Positions 13,948-25,429 are shown, numbered from the stretch's first letter. The stretch: 64,000 bases of DNA from Bacteroidales bacterium (GCA_016291185.1 JAEFAI010000007.1:23882-87881), one strand, 5' to 3'. Notes: generated by a model not told the origin, from the sequence alone. Numbers and translations: made by a program.

Positions 13948-15795
13948 TCAGTCATTCGGCGAAGCATCCAGAAGCCATTTTTTCCAGAAAATGGCTTCTG
14001 CAGCAGCATCGTGCTCGTGCTGCTTGCCGCGATAGCCGTGCATCCCGTCGGGATAGATACGAAGCTCGAACTGGTAGCCCGCCTGCTCGAGGGCATCGAT
14101 CAGCTGCAGGGTATTCTGAAAATGCACGTTGTCATCGCCCGTGCCGTGCGTCAGGCACAGGGCGTTCGGCAGCGGCTTAGGACCGTCGCCGGCGAAGACC
14201 TGGGGCACCCAGGTCATCACGGACGCCTCGGCGTAGCCGTCGGGGTTGGCCTGCGGCGTGTCCATGAAGCGCTCGGTGTAATGTGTGTCGTAGAGATGCC
14301 AGTCATACACCCCGCCGCCGGCAATGCCGCAGCGGAAGTACTGCGGATAACGCAGCACCAGCATCGCGGTGGTCGTGCCGCCGAAGGAGAATCCCTTCAC
14401 ACCGATGCGCGAGCCGTCCACGTAAGGCAACGCCTGCAGCCACTTCGCCCAGGCGATGTAGTCCTGCAACTCGATCACGGTCATCCGGCGAAACGCCTGG
14501 TCCATACCCCGGCGGCCATTCTCGCCCGACGAACGGGGATCCACGACAATATAGATGACGCCGTTCTCGTAGCACCAGGCGTCGGAGGCGTCGCGGTCGC
14601 CCCAGCTGTCGCGCACGTAGGGCGTGCCCGGCCCGCCGTAAAGCTGCATCTGCACGGGATACTTCTTCGAAGCATCGAAACCCGCCGGCAGCGACATCAG
14701 GCCGTACAGGTCAAAGCCGTCATTGCTGATCTTCACGACTTCAGGAATGGGGCGGTCCGCAGGCGGAACCCCGGGCATCAGGTGCGTCTCCATCGCATAT
14801 TTGTCCGTGCGGCCCGACACGTCCTGCCAGGCCGAGTGCGCGGTGGAGGCCCGCGCCGTGAAGCGCTTGCCGTCCTCCGAGATCCGCACGCCGGACACAT
14901 TCAGCTTCGGATCCGTCAGCGCCGTGATCCGGCCCTTCTTGTCCAAGCGATAGAAGGTCGTGTGCAGGCGGTCATCCCGCTTCGCGGTGAACCACACATC
15001 GCCCTTCTTCTCATCCACTTTCAACAGGTTGATATTCCAGTTCTCCCCGTCCGTCAGGCGTCGAAGCGTGCCGTCGTAGCCCAGGAAATAGATCTGCTCC
15101 CAGCCCGTCTCAAAATTGCGCGCCATATACAGACCTTTCTCCGTAAAGATCATTCCTTCAATCCACTCCACCCACGCGTCGGGATACTCTTCGTGATAGA
15201 CCGGCCGCTTGGAGCCGTCGGCCACACTCACCGCATACAGGTCGAGCACGCTCTGCCGGCGCGGCTCGCGCGAGACGTACAGCTCGCGGGAATCAGCCCC
15301 CCAGAAGGGCGTCCCGAAATACTGCTCCGGCGAATCGTCAAAGTCCGCCCAGACCGGCTTCGCACCGGCGCGGGCCTCGATGATGCCGACGCGCACGGAA
15401 GGGTTGGCCTCCCCCGCTTTGGGGTAGCGCGTCTGCAGCAGCCGGCCGTCCTGCCCGAAGGGCGAATAAATGGGGAACATCGGCACGGCCGAATTGTCGA
15501 AACGATAGAAGCCCAGCCGCTGCGAGTCGGGACTCCACCAGAAGGCCCGGTAGCGCGACGGGCGACCGAAAATCTCCTCGTAATAGACCCACGAGGCATA
15601 GCCGTTCAGGATCAGCTCCGACCCGTCGAAGGTCAGGCGCGTCTCCACGGAATCAGCCACCGAACGCACCCAGAGGTCGCCCCCGCGGGTGAATGCCTCT
15701 TTCGTCCCGTCCGGCGACGGAGTCACATTCTGGTCCTGCGCCTGCAGCCCGAGGGCCAGGCACGTCAATACAAGGATAAACAAGGTCTTTTTCAT
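13948..15795 (-). CDS. S9 family (DPP4-like) prolyl dipeptidase
   Basis: The 615-residue exported enzyme has a signal peptide (MKKTLFILVLTCLALGLQAQ), a beta-propeller with the DPP4-type substrate-gripping glutamates in SWVYYEEIFGR (near residue 70), and a C-terminal alpha/beta-hydrolase domain. The catalytic triad is visible: Ser in KGFSFGGTTT, Asp in GTGDDNVHFQN and His in PDGMHGYRG. DPP4 removes Xaa-Pro dipeptides from peptides. At 615 residues it is shorter than the usual 700 or more, the loss being in the N-terminal propeller region. It is the last gene of a four-gene unit, overlapping the helicase gene by 4 bp. Confidence 0.9.
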   Translation of the reverse strand: MKKTLFILVLTCLALGLQAQDQNVTPSPDGTKEAFTRGGDLWVRSVADSVETRLTFDGSELILNGYASWVYYEEIFGRPSRYRAFWWSPDSQRLGFYRFDNSAVPMFPIYSPFGQDGRLLQTRYPKAGEANPSVRVGIIEARAGAKPVWADFDDSPEQYFGTPFWGADSRELYVSREPRRQSVLDLYAVSVADGSKRPVYHEEYPDAWVEWIEGMIFTEKGLYMARNFETGWEQIYFLGYDGTLRRLTDGENWNINLLKVDEKKGDVWFTAKRDDRLHTTFYRLDKKGRITALTDPKLNVSGVRISEDGKRFTARASTAHSAWQDVSGRTDKYAMETHLMPGVPPADRPIPEVVKISNDGFDLYGLMSLPAGFDASKKYPVQMQLYGGPGTPYVRDSWGDRDASDAWCYENGVIYIVVDPRSSGENGRRGMDQAFRRMTVIELQDYIAWAKWLQALPYVDGSRIGVKGFSFGGTTTAMLVLRYPQYFRCGIAGGGVYDWHLYDTHYTERFMDTPQANPDGYAEASVMTWVPQVFAGDGPKPLPNALCLTHGTGDDNVHFQNTLQLIDALEQAGYQFELRIYPDGMHGYRGKQHEHDAAAEAIFWKKWLLDASPND

Positions 15796-17222
15796 ACGAA
15801 GAACCGGTCATTAAAATTCACGAGATATACTTGTCGAACGGCGCGCGTGAGCGCCGTGTAGAGCCATTTCAGATCGTCGAGCGTCTGCTCGTCCTGCCAG
15901 AAGGGACAGTCGATGAACACACAGTCCCACTGGCCGCCCTGCGACTTGTGGCAGGTGATCGCCTCGGCGTATTTAAGCTGGAGGGCATTGAAATACGGAT
16001 CCTCCCGCACCGCCTCCCAGATTTTCTTCTTCGAGCCCTTGTCGGCATAGTCCGCCGACACGCCCTGGTAGAGCGCGTTGCTCTGCTCGTAGGTCAGCGA
16101 GGCAGACTCCGACTCCAGCGTGTCCAGGCACACCTTCGCACGGACCTCCACATCGTCGTAGTCCGGGAAGCTGAGCGTCGCCGTCGCGAAATGCAGCCCG
16201 TAGCGCTCCTCATAATTCCCGATGCGCACCAGTTTCGCGATGTCGCCGTTGGCGATGTAGTCCATCCCCGGGACATCCTCCACGAACTGGTAGCAGTTCT
16301 TGACGATCATCAGTTTGTCGCCGCGAACCAGACGCTCCTCCTTGAACTGCACCGTCGAACGGACGCCAAGGTTATAGCGGATCGCCCGCTTGTTGGAGCG
16401 GCACAGAATCACCGTTTCGTCCTCGCCGTAGCGACCGTAGGCGTCTGAGAGGGCCTCGATGAGCTCTCCCCCGCTGATGCGGCGCACATCGTCCGCGCCG
16501 CTCAGGTCAAGTTTCCAGCCGGGGAAGCATTCATCGCCGGAAGCGATCATTTCACGCAAGTGCGTGGCATTGCGCAGGATGCCCGATTCAGCGGCTTGCC
16601 GCACCACGCTCGTCAGCTCGCTGTAGCGCACGCCGCCGAAGCCGTCCATGAACGCCTTCGACAGGGCGGGCGAAGCGTCCAGTCCCACGGGCGGCAACTG
16701 CGCTGCGTCGCCGATCAGCACCAGGCGGCAATCCACGCCGTCGCGCACGAAGCTCACCAGGTCTTCCAGGAGGTTGCCCGTGCCGAACGCGGCCGTCCCT
16801 TGCGCAGAAGCCGCATCGATGCCAATCAGGGACACCTCGTCCACGACGAAGAGCGTGCCCTTGGCCTTGTTCGGCGAGAGCGAGAACTGCCCGAAGCCGT
16901 CGTTCCCGACGCCCTTCTGGCGGTAGATATGCTTATGGATGGTATACGCCGGACGGCGTGAAATACCGGACAGGACCTTCGCGGCGCGCCCCGTCGGGGC
17001 CAGCAGCACCGACTGCGTGCCCACATCCTTGAGCGCCGCAATCACGGCCGCAATGGCCGTCGTCTTGCCCGTGCCGGCATAGCCGTTCACCACGAGGATG
17101 TCCGCGTCGTCGCAGGTCACGAACGCCGCCACTTCGCGGAACAGCCGCGCCTGGCAGGGGGTCGGCTCCGCCTTGAAACGTTTGAGGAACTGTTGCTCCA
17201 GGAAACCCGCGCGATCCATCAT
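15792..17222 (-). CDS. RecD-like superfamily 1 DNA helicase
   Basis: The 476-residue protein carries the superfamily 1B helicase motifs: Walker A NGYAGTGKTTA (near residue 45), APTGRAAKVL, motif II VVDEVSLIG, motif III LIGDAAQLPPVG, motif V-like KSQGGQWDCVFID and motif VI YTALTRAVRQVYLV. It resembles RecD/RecD2 ATPase cores but lacks the long N-terminal region of RecD2 and any RecB or RecC partner nearby. Most likely a single-subunit 5'-3' helicase for DNA repair; polarity is inferred from the family. It overlaps trkH and the S9 peptidase gene by 4 bp each. Confidence 0.85.
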   Translation of the reverse strand: MMDRAGFLEQQFLKRFKAEPTPCQARLFREVAAFVTCDDADILVVNGYAGTGKTTAIAAVIAALKDVGTQSVLLAPTGRAAKVLSGISRRPAYTIHKHIYRQKGVGNDGFGQFSLSPNKAKGTLFVVDEVSLIGIDAASAQGTAAFGTGNLLEDLVSFVRDGVDCRLVLIGDAAQLPPVGLDASPALSKAFMDGFGGVRYSELTSVVRQAAESGILRNATHLREMIASGDECFPGWKLDLSGADDVRRISGGELIEALSDAYGRYGEDETVILCRSNKRAIRYNLGVRSTVQFKEERLVRGDKLMIVKNCYQFVEDVPGMDYIANGDIAKLVRIGNYEERYGLHFATATLSFPDYDDVEVRAKVCLDTLESESASLTYEQSNALYQGVSADYADKGSKKKIWEAVREDPYFNALQLKYAEAITCHKSQGGQWDCVFIDCPFWQDEQTLDDLKWLYTALTRAVRQVYLVNFNDRFFV

Positions 17223-18676
17223 TCGCGGGCGCGTTTGTCGAAGACCATCGCCACCACGGCCAGCACCGGATAGATTTCGATACGGCCCAGGAACATGTCC
17301 ACAGAAAAGACCAGTTTGCCCAGCGCGGGGATGCCGTTGAACGAGCCCATCGTGCCGAGGGCTCCGTAGGCCGGGCCCACGTTACCCAGGCTCGTGACCG
17401 AAGCGATGAAGCTGTTCTGGTGGTCCACGCCGACCAGCAGGCTCAGCGTCACCGACACCGCGATCAGCAGGCCGTACATCGCCAGGTACTGCAGGTGCGG
17501 CGCCACCTCCTCGTCGCGCAGGATGCGCTTGCCCATGCGGACTTCATTCACCGAAGAAGGGTGCAAAATACCATTGACCCGGCGGCCCGTCGCTTTGAAG
17601 AGCAGGATGATGCGGTCCACCTTGACACCGCCGGAGGTCGAACCGGCGCTGCCGCACATAAAAGCGGAGAACATCAGCACCATCATGATCCAGAGCGGCC
17701 ACTGGGCGTTGTCCAGAATGGCGAAACCGGACGTCGTCGTGACGCAGAGCGTCTCGAAGAGGCCGTTCCAGAGAGCGCTTCCCCAGGTCGGGCAGATGGC
17801 GTTCCCCTTCAGGCCCGCGCCCACGATGAGCGCCATGACCAGCACCCAAACCGTGTAGAACTTCACGACAGGGTTGTCGTACGGCTTGTTGGAGCGCGTG
17901 ATGACGGACAGGTAAATGACGCCGAAGTGCAGCGAGGACAGATACATGAACACCATCGTGATGCCCTCGATCCAGCGGGAATCGAAGGCGGCGATCGAAG
18001 CGTTGCGCGTGCTGAAGCCACCCGTCGCACTCACGCTCATCGCGTGGCAGGCCGCATCGAAAACCGGCATCCCGGCGATGACGTAAGCAAGGAAAGACAG
18101 GACCAGGATGCCCAGGTACACGAAGGCGAAGATATAGACCGTCTTGTTGGTCCGGGTGGAATAGCCGCCCCGCGAGAGCGAGGTCAGCTCCATATTCGTC
18201 AGTCGCATCTTCATCTGGTTGGAACCCGGAATGAGGAGCAACAGGAAGACCACGACTCCCAAACCGCCGATGAAGTGCGTGGACGCCCGCCAGAAAAGCA
18301 GGCTCTTCGGCAGGGCTTCGATGTCATCCAGGATGGTCGCGCCCGTGGTCGTGAAGCCGCTCACGGACTCGAACCAGGCGTTCTGCAGCGTGAACGGACC
18401 GCCCCACAGAGCGTACGGCAACATACCGAAAATGAAGGACAGGAACCAGGACAGGCAGATGATGACGTATCCCTCCTTCAGCGTGATGGCCTCCGTGGAG
18501 CGCACGAAGATGAAGGGGAAAATACCGACGATGAACGTGATCAGGAAGGATATAGAAAGCGCGGCGAGCGCGGAATCGTGCCCGTTCAGCAACGACACGA
18601 CCACCGACAGCAGCATGAAGAGCGCACTGACGAGGAGGGCGTAGCCGATGTTTCTGCTGATGACCTTCCAGTTCAT
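17219..18676 (-). CDS. trkH: Trk-type potassium uptake membrane protein TrkH
   Basis: The 485-residue protein is a polytopic membrane protein of the Trk/Ktr/HKT family. The four pore-loop selectivity segments are recognisable: SVSGFTTTGATIL, SVSATGGFST, CVTTTSGFAI and SVTSLGNVGPAYG, each with its filter glycine. It imports K+ together with a TrkA-type NAD-binding gating subunit, which is not encoded in this window. The upstream gene encodes a HAMP-like membrane protein whose stop overlaps the trkH start by 4 bp, hinting at a functional link. Confidence 0.93.
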   Translation of the reverse strand: MNWKVISRNIGYALLVSALFMLLSVVVSLLNGHDSALAALSISFLITFIVGIFPFIFVRSTEAITLKEGYVIICLSWFLSFIFGMLPYALWGGPFTLQNAWFESVSGFTTTGATILDDIEALPKSLLFWRASTHFIGGLGVVVFLLLLIPGSNQMKMRLTNMELTSLSRGGYSTRTNKTVYIFAFVYLGILVLSFLAYVIAGMPVFDAACHAMSVSATGGFSTRNASIAAFDSRWIEGITMVFMYLSSLHFGVIYLSVITRSNKPYDNPVVKFYTVWVLVMALIVGAGLKGNAICPTWGSALWNGLFETLCVTTTSGFAILDNAQWPLWIMMVLMFSAFMCGSAGSTSGGVKVDRIILLFKATGRRVNGILHPSSVNEVRMGKRILRDEEVAPHLQYLAMYGLLIAVSVTLSLLVGVDHQNSFIASVTSLGNVGPAYGALGTMGSFNGIPALGKLVFSVDMFLGRIEIYPVLAVVAMVFDKRARE

Positions 18677-19497
18677 TTCTTGCCCATCGTCTTGATCCGG
18701 CTGCGCAGCTGCCGGTTCTCGTTGGCCAGCTCGGAGATGCCGTCATTGAGCTGGGCGAGCTGGTCGTCACCGTCGAACTTGACACTGTATTTCTTGTCCC
18801 GGGACCGGTAGGCGTCCAGCCCGTCCAGCATCCGGTAGAGCGGATTCACATAGAAGACCAGCAGGAAGGAGAGCAGCATCACGACCAGCAGCAGGCCCAC
18901 GCCCACGGCCACGATGCCCGGGATGATGCTTCGGTAGAAGCCGCCCTCGAAGGTGGCTGAATTCTTCGCCAAGTCCTGGTAGATGGCCTCCGACAGGGCG
19001 CCGAGGTCCGTGCGCAGGCGGTCGTAGCGCGGCTGCAACCGCTCGAAGTACCAGGAGCGGGAATCGATGAAGTCCGACTGGAGCACGTCTTCCAGTTCCA
19101 GCGAAGTCAGCATGTAGGCGGAATAGGAATACATCACGGAATCCGCCAGCGGCTTGACCTGGTTGGACGGGACGCTCGAGCGGAGCGAGTCGCAGTGGGA
19201 CTTGAAATATTCGTCGTCAAAAGCCGGCACCCGCAGGGAGGTCTCGTCGCCGATCACCTCGAGGATCTGCAGGTTGTAGGTATTGCTCATATCGGCCAGG
19301 CGGTTGGCCACGTTGATACTGCTGATATCATCCGCGATGAGGTCCGAAACATAGTCGCTCATCCCGGAATACTCCATCACGGATATTAAAAGCGAGACCA
19401 GTAAGATGGCGGCGATGGACGAAAGGCTCAGGACGAGTTTCGTGCGAATCGACAGCCGGCGCTCCCGGAGTCGTTTGAAGAATTTTCCAAACGCCAT
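18673..19497 (-). CDS. HAMP-linker membrane sensor-like protein without an output domain
   Basis: The 274-residue protein has two transmembrane segments (about residues 20-42 and 188-214). They flank an extracytoplasmic helical domain of about 145 residues (NVANRLADMSNTYNLQILEV...), as in four-helix-bundle sensors. A HAMP-like stretch follows (FYVNPLYRMLDGLDAYRSRD) and then a short coiled coil (ANENRQLRSRIKTMGKK). No kinase, cyclase or methyl-accepting domain follows, so it looks like a receptor half. It is the first gene of a four-gene chain with trkH. Two candidate -7 boxes lie upstream (19511 and 19523). Confidence 0.65.
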   Translation of the reverse strand: MAFGKFFKRLRERRLSIRTKLVLSLSSIAAILLVSLLISVMEYSGMSDYVSDLIADDISSINVANRLADMSNTYNLQILEVIGDETSLRVPAFDDEYFKSHCDSLRSSVPSNQVKPLADSVMYSYSAYMLTSLELEDVLQSDFIDSRSWYFERLQPRYDRLRTDLGALSEAIYQDLAKNSATFEGGFYRSIIPGIVAVGVGLLLVVMLLSFLLVFYVNPLYRMLDGLDAYRSRDKKYSVKFDGDDQLAQLNDGISELANENRQLRSRIKTMGKK

Positions 19498-19510
19498 TAT
19501 TAAATTTCTT

Positions 19511-19530
19511 CAAAAATAATGGCAAATATA
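19511..19530 (-). promoter_or_regulatory. two tandem -7 boxes for the HAMP-trkH operon
   Basis: On the minus strand TATATTTG (19523-19530) and TATTTTTG (19511-19518) both match TAnnTTTG. The first is exactly 20 bp, start to start, from the ROK gene box at 19543. Confidence 0.5.
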
Positions 19531-19542
19531 AGGAAAATTTTA

Positions 19543-19550
19543 TATTTTTG
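19543..19550 (+). promoter_or_regulatory. -7 promoter box of the ROK-ABC-F operon
   Basis: TATTTTTG lies 24 bases before the ATG at 19575. It rules out an in-frame start at 19548, which would lie inside the box. Confidence 0.6.
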
Positions 19551-19574
19551 CACGGACTGTACAATGGAACCGCC

Positions 19575-20777
19575 ATGACATCATCTTTTCTCAACGACAC
19601 CACCAGCAAGAGCGCCACTGTGAAGCGGGAAATCTTGCGCCTGTGCATCACGCACAACAACTATAGCATCGCCGACTTCAGTCGGGCGTTGGGAATCAGC
19701 GTCCCCACGATCACCAAGTTCGTTACCGAGCTCATCGACGAAGACTTCATCAAAGATGAAGGCAAGGTGGGCACCTCCGGCGGCCGTCGCCCCAGCGTGT
19801 ACGGCCTGAACCCGGACGCGGGCTATTTCGTGGGCGTCGATGTGGCGCGTCACCATTTCCACATTGCCATCAGCGACTTCAAGGGTAAGGTCATTTCCTA
19901 CATCCAGGACATCGAGTTCGTGCTCGTCGCCAACGAGAACTCCTTCCGCACCATGTGCCGCATGGTCATGGACGAGGTCATCCGCAGCGGCATTCCCTGG
20001 ATCAAGGTCCTCGGCGTGGGCGTGAGCCTCTCCGGCCGTGTCAATCCCGAGAAGGGCTACAGCCTCACCTATTTCGTGAGCGACGACCTCCCGCTGGGCA
20101 GCATCTTCCAGAAAGAATTCAACGTTCCCGTCACCATCGAGAACGACTCCCGGGCCATGGCCTACGGCGAATACATGTCGCTCGGCAAGAAGGCCGACCG
20201 CGACATGATCTTCATCAACGTCAGCTGGGGCCTCGGCATGGGCATCATCATGGACGGAAAGCTCTACTACGGCAAGTCCGGCTACTCCGGCGAGCTGGGA
20301 CACTTCCCCGTCCTGGACAACGATATCATCTGCCGCTGCGGCAAGGTCGGCTGCCTCGAGACGGGCGCTTCCGGCTCCGCGCTGCACCGCATGATCATCG
20401 AGAAACTCAAGAAGGGACAGGCCTCTTCGATGGCCGACACCTATAATACCAAGGGCGACGTGGAGCTGGACGAGATCCTGCGCGCCGTCGAGGAAGGCGA
20501 CGTGCTCGCCATCGACGCCATCGGTCAGATCGGCGACACGCTCGGCCGCGGCATCTCCGGCGTACTGAACGTCTTCAACCCGGGCCTCGTGGTGATCGGC
20601 GGCCGCCTGATCGTCGGCAAGGACTATCTCCTGCTCCCGATCAAGACGGCGGTCAACCGCCTCTCCCTGCCGCGCGTCTCCGCCGACACGACCCTCGTTC
20701 TCTCGCAGCTGGGCCGCAAGGCCGCGTCCGTGGGCGACTGCCTGCTCTCCCGCTCCCGCGTGCTGGGCTTGATGTAG
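19575..20777 (+). CDS. ROK family transcriptional regulator
   Basis: The 400-residue protein has an N-terminal winged-helix domain (YSIADFSRALGISVPTITKF, about residues 28-47) and a ROK sugar-kinase-like domain. The ROK zinc site is present: GHFPV followed by CRCGKVGCLET (His plus three Cys). The ATP-site motif FVGVDVARHHFHIAISD and the later ENDSRAMAYGE (catalytic Asp) are also kept. ROK repressors sense sugars and control carbohydrate genes, but the target here cannot be named; the xyl operon lies 12 kb away. The ABC-F gene starts 1 bp after its stop, so they are cotranscribed. Confidence 0.88.
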   Translation: MTSSFLNDTTSKSATVKREILRLCITHNNYSIADFSRALGISVPTITKFVTELIDEDFIKDEGKVGTSGGRRPSVYGLNPDAGYFVGVDVARHHFHIAISDFKGKVISYIQDIEFVLVANENSFRTMCRMVMDEVIRSGIPWIKVLGVGVSLSGRVNPEKGYSLTYFVSDDLPLGSIFQKEFNVPVTIENDSRAMAYGEYMSLGKKADRDMIFINVSWGLGMGIIMDGKLYYGKSGYSGELGHFPVLDNDIICRCGKVGCLETGASGSALHRMIIEKLKKGQASSMADTYNTKGDVELDEILRAVEEGDVLAIDAIGQIGDTLGRGISGVLNVFNPGLVVIGGRLIVGKDYLLLPIKTAVNRLSLPRVSADTTLVLSQLGRKAASVGDCLLSRSRVLGLM

Positions 20778-20778
20778 T

Positions 20779-22680
<1,902 letters not shown>

Positions 22681-22686
22681 AATACC

Positions 22687-22720
22687 GTGAGCCGCAAGTG
22701 ATTGCGCTACAGCTCACAGC
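22687..22720. terminator. GTGAGC inverted repeat (family 2), copy 2, between convergent genes
   Basis: GTGAGC (22687-22692) pairs with GCTCAC (22712-22717), which is followed by AGC as in the other copies. It lies 6 bp after the ABC-F stop and just before the stop of the convergent glnS gene, so a bidirectional terminator role is likely. Confidence 0.5.
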
Positions 22721-22726
22721 CGAAAA

Positions 22727-24382
22727 CTACTCCGGCTTGTAGGAATCCTTCAGAGAGACGGTCTTGTTGAAGACGGCCTTCTCAGGCGTGGAATCCGAAT
22801 CCTTGACGTAATAACCGGTGCGCTCGAACTGCACGGCGATCCCGGAGGCGTCGTCCAGCAGGGCGGGCTCCGCGAGACCGCGGCCCAGCACCAGGGATTC
22901 GGGGTTCAGATAATCCTTATAATCCTTATCCTCAGGCACCTGACTCATGTCGGCCAGCGTGAAGAGACGGTCGTAGTTGCGCAGCTCGATCTCCTTCGCG
23001 TGGGCGCAGGAGACCCAGTGGATCGTGCCCTTGACGGAGCGCCACTGCCCGCCGCCCGGTTTGGTGGTCGGATCGTAGGAGCACTCCAGCTCGACGATGT
23101 TGCCGGCGGCGTCCTTGACGACCTTCTCGCACTTGATGATATAGGTGTACTTTAGACGCACCTCACCGTCCGGCTTGAGGCGGAAGAACTTGTTCGGCGC
23201 ATCCTCCATGAAGTCGGCGCGGTCGATCCACAGCTCGCCGGTGAAGGGAACCTTGCGGGTCGCGCCCTCCGGCTCGGCCGGGTTCAGCGGGCAGTCGAAC
23301 CACTCCACGAGGCCTTCCGGCCAGTTGGTGATCTTCACCTTCAGCGGATCCTGCACCACCATATAGCGGTTAGCGCGGGCATTAAGGTCCTGGCGCACGC
23401 ACCACTCCAGCAGCTGGATGTCCATCAGCTGGTCGCGCTTGCTCACGCCGATCTTCTCGCAGAACATCTTGAGGGCGTCGGCGGTGTAGCCACGGCGGCG
23501 CACGCCGCAGAGCGTCGGCATACGCGGATCATCCCAGCCGGACACGAGGCCCTTCTGCACGAGCTCGAGCAGCTTGCGCTTGCTCATCAGCGTGTAGGTC
23601 AGGTTGAGGCGGGCGAATTCGTATTGGTGGGACGGGTAGATCCCGAGCGTCTCGATGAACCAGTCGTAGAGCGGACGGTGCACGTCGAATTCGAGCGTGC
23701 AGATGGAGTGGGTGATGTGCTCGATGGAGTCGCACTGACCGTGCGTGAAGTCGTACATCGGGTAGATGCACCACTTGTCGCCGGTGCGGTGATGCGAGGC
23801 GTGCTTGATGCGGTACAGCAACGGGTCGCGCATCATCATGTTCGGGTGCGCCATGTCGATCTTGGCACGGAGCACCTTTTCGCCATCGGCGTATTTACCG
23901 TCGCGCATCTCGCGGAAGAGCTTCAGATTCTCCTCGACGCTGCGGTTGCGGTACGGACTTTCGATGCCCGGCTTGTCCACGGTGCCGCGACCCTTGGAGA
24001 TTTCCTCCTGGGTCTGGTCATCCACATACGCGAGACCGCGCTGGATGAGCTCCTCGGCCCACGCGTAGAGCTGGTCGAAGTAGTCGGAGGCATAGCACTC
24101 CTTCTCCCACTGGAAGCCCAGCCACTTGATGTCCTCCTTGATGGCGTCCACGTACTCGGTATCCTCCTTGACGGGGTTGGTGTCGTCGTAGCGGAGGTTG
24201 GTCTTGCCGCCATACTTCATGGCAAGGCCGAAGTTGATGCAGAGGGATTTCGCGTGACCCAGGTGCAGGTAGCCGTTCGGCTCCGGCGGGAAGCGGGTCA
24301 GGATGGCCGGCACCTTGCCGGTCTTCAGGTCGTCTTCGATAATTTCCTCGAGGAAATTGAGTTTCTTCTCGTTCTCTTCCAT
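22727..24382 (-). CDS. glnS: glutaminyl-tRNA synthetase
   Basis: The 551-residue class I synthetase charges tRNA-Gln. The HIGH-type motif is RFPPEPNGYLHLGHAKS (near residue 30) and the KMSKS-type motif is TLMSKRKL. GlnRS is distinguished from GluRS by the SKRKLLELVQKGLVSGWDDPRMPTL region and by the all-beta C-terminal anticodon-binding domain. The start MEENEKKLNF was preferred over an in-frame Met 19 codons upstream because family proteins begin here. A candidate -7 box lies at 24495, giving a leader of about 105 nt. Confidence 0.95.
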   Translation of the reverse strand: MEENEKKLNFLEEIIEDDLKTGKVPAILTRFPPEPNGYLHLGHAKSLCINFGLAMKYGGKTNLRYDDTNPVKEDTEYVDAIKEDIKWLGFQWEKECYASDYFDQLYAWAEELIQRGLAYVDDQTQEEISKGRGTVDKPGIESPYRNRSVEENLKLFREMRDGKYADGEKVLRAKIDMAHPNMMMRDPLLYRIKHASHHRTGDKWCIYPMYDFTHGQCDSIEHITHSICTLEFDVHRPLYDWFIETLGIYPSHQYEFARLNLTYTLMSKRKLLELVQKGLVSGWDDPRMPTLCGVRRRGYTADALKMFCEKIGVSKRDQLMDIQLLEWCVRQDLNARANRYMVVQDPLKVKITNWPEGLVEWFDCPLNPAEPEGATRKVPFTGELWIDRADFMEDAPNKFFRLKPDGEVRLKYTYIIKCEKVVKDAAGNIVELECSYDPTTKPGGGQWRSVKGTIHWVSCAHAKEIELRNYDRLFTLADMSQVPEDKDYKDYLNPESLVLGRGLAEPALLDDASGIAVQFERTGYYVKDSDSTPEKAVFNKTVSLKDSYKPE

Positions 24383-24494
24383 ATAATTGCTATTGCCGCC
24401 GGACAGCAGGTGCCGTACCTTCTCCCTGTTGCTTCGCAACCCTACCCGGGAAAACGGTCGAAGTTGCGGCAGCCTACTGTCCGGTAAAATCGTG

Positions 24495-24502
24495 CAAAAT
24501 TA
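24495..24502 (-). promoter_or_regulatory. -7 promoter box of glnS
   Basis: TAATTTTG on the minus strand matches TAnnTTTG. It is exactly 20 bp, start to start, from the divergent yicC box at 24515. Confidence 0.5.
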
Positions 24503-24514
24503 CGAATAAATCCG

Positions 24515-24522
24515 TAAATTTG
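24515..24522 (+). promoter_or_regulatory. -7 promoter box of yicC
   Basis: TAAATTTG matches TAnnTTTG and lies 23 bases before the yicC ATG. Confidence 0.6.
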
Positions 24523-24545
24523 CGAAGCAAAAAAGAAACCTGTAG

Positions 24546-25421
24546 ATGATTAAATCCATGACCGGCTACGGCAAAGGTATTGCCGAGCTCTCCACCGGGC
24601 GCCTCACGCTCGAAATTCGCACCCTGAACGGCAAAAGCTGCGACATCAATATCAAATCCTCCCTCCTGCCCAAGGACAAAGAGCTGGAAGTACGTAAAAC
24701 CCTCTCCGACACGCTTCAGCGTGGCACGGTGGACCTCCTGCTGAGCTTCGAGCCGAAGGCCGGAGCCGCGGCGCGTCAGATCGACGCCGCTCTGGTGGAG
24801 AACTACTTCCGCCAGATCCACGCCATCGGCTGCAAGGTCGGCATCGCGATGCCGAAGGAGGAGTACCTGGAGGCGATCCTTCGCTTTCCGGACGTCTTCG
24901 AGGGCGGCAAGCAAGAGACCATCCCCGAGGAGGAATGGCCAAAGGTCGCCGCGGCGCTGCAGGAGGCCCTGACGGCGCTGGATGCCTTCCGCAGCCGCGA
25001 AGGCGCTGCGCTCTATGCCGATGTGACCGGCCGCGTGAAGACCATCCTCGGCCTTTACGACGAGGTCGAGAGCCACGAGGCCGAGCGCCTGCAGACGGTG
25101 CGCGAGCGCATCCTCAAGGCGGCCGAAGAACTGCAGGTCAAGCTGGACAAGGAGCGCTTCGAGCAGGAGATGATCTTCTATCTGGAGAAGCTGGACATCA
25201 ACGAAGAGAAGGTCCGCCTGCGCCAGCACTGCAAATATTTCATGGACACGATCGACGGCGAGCCCTGCCCGGGCAAGAAACTCGGCTTCATCATCCAGGA
25301 AATGGGCCGGGAGATCAACACTACCGGCTCAAAAGCCAACCACGCGGAAATCCAGAAGCTCGTCGTCAAGATGAAAGACGAGCTCGAGAAAATCCGCGAG
25401 CAGTCGATGAATATCTTATAG
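24546..25421 (+). CDS. yicC: YicC/YloC family endoribonuclease
   Basis: The 291-residue protein begins with the family hallmark MIKSMTGYGKG. It keeps the conserved C-terminal block LEKLDINEEKVRLRQHCKYF followed by KKLGFIIQEMGREINTTGSKAN, with the acidic residues associated with RNA cleavage. YicC-type proteins are RNases in E. coli and Bacillus relatives. Length is normal. It ends 8 bp before the stop of the convergent bactofilin gene. Confidence 0.93.
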   Translation: MIKSMTGYGKGIAELSTGRLTLEIRTLNGKSCDINIKSSLLPKDKELEVRKTLSDTLQRGTVDLLLSFEPKAGAAARQIDAALVENYFRQIHAIGCKVGIAMPKEEYLEAILRFPDVFEGGKQETIPEEEWPKVAAALQEALTALDAFRSREGAALYADVTGRVKTILGLYDEVESHEAERLQTVRERILKAAEELQVKLDKERFEQEMIFYLEKLDINEEKVRLRQHCKYFMDTIDGEPCPGKKLGFIIQEMGREINTTGSKANHAEIQKLVVKMKDELEKIREQSMNIL

Positions 25422-25429
25422 TCAGAATA

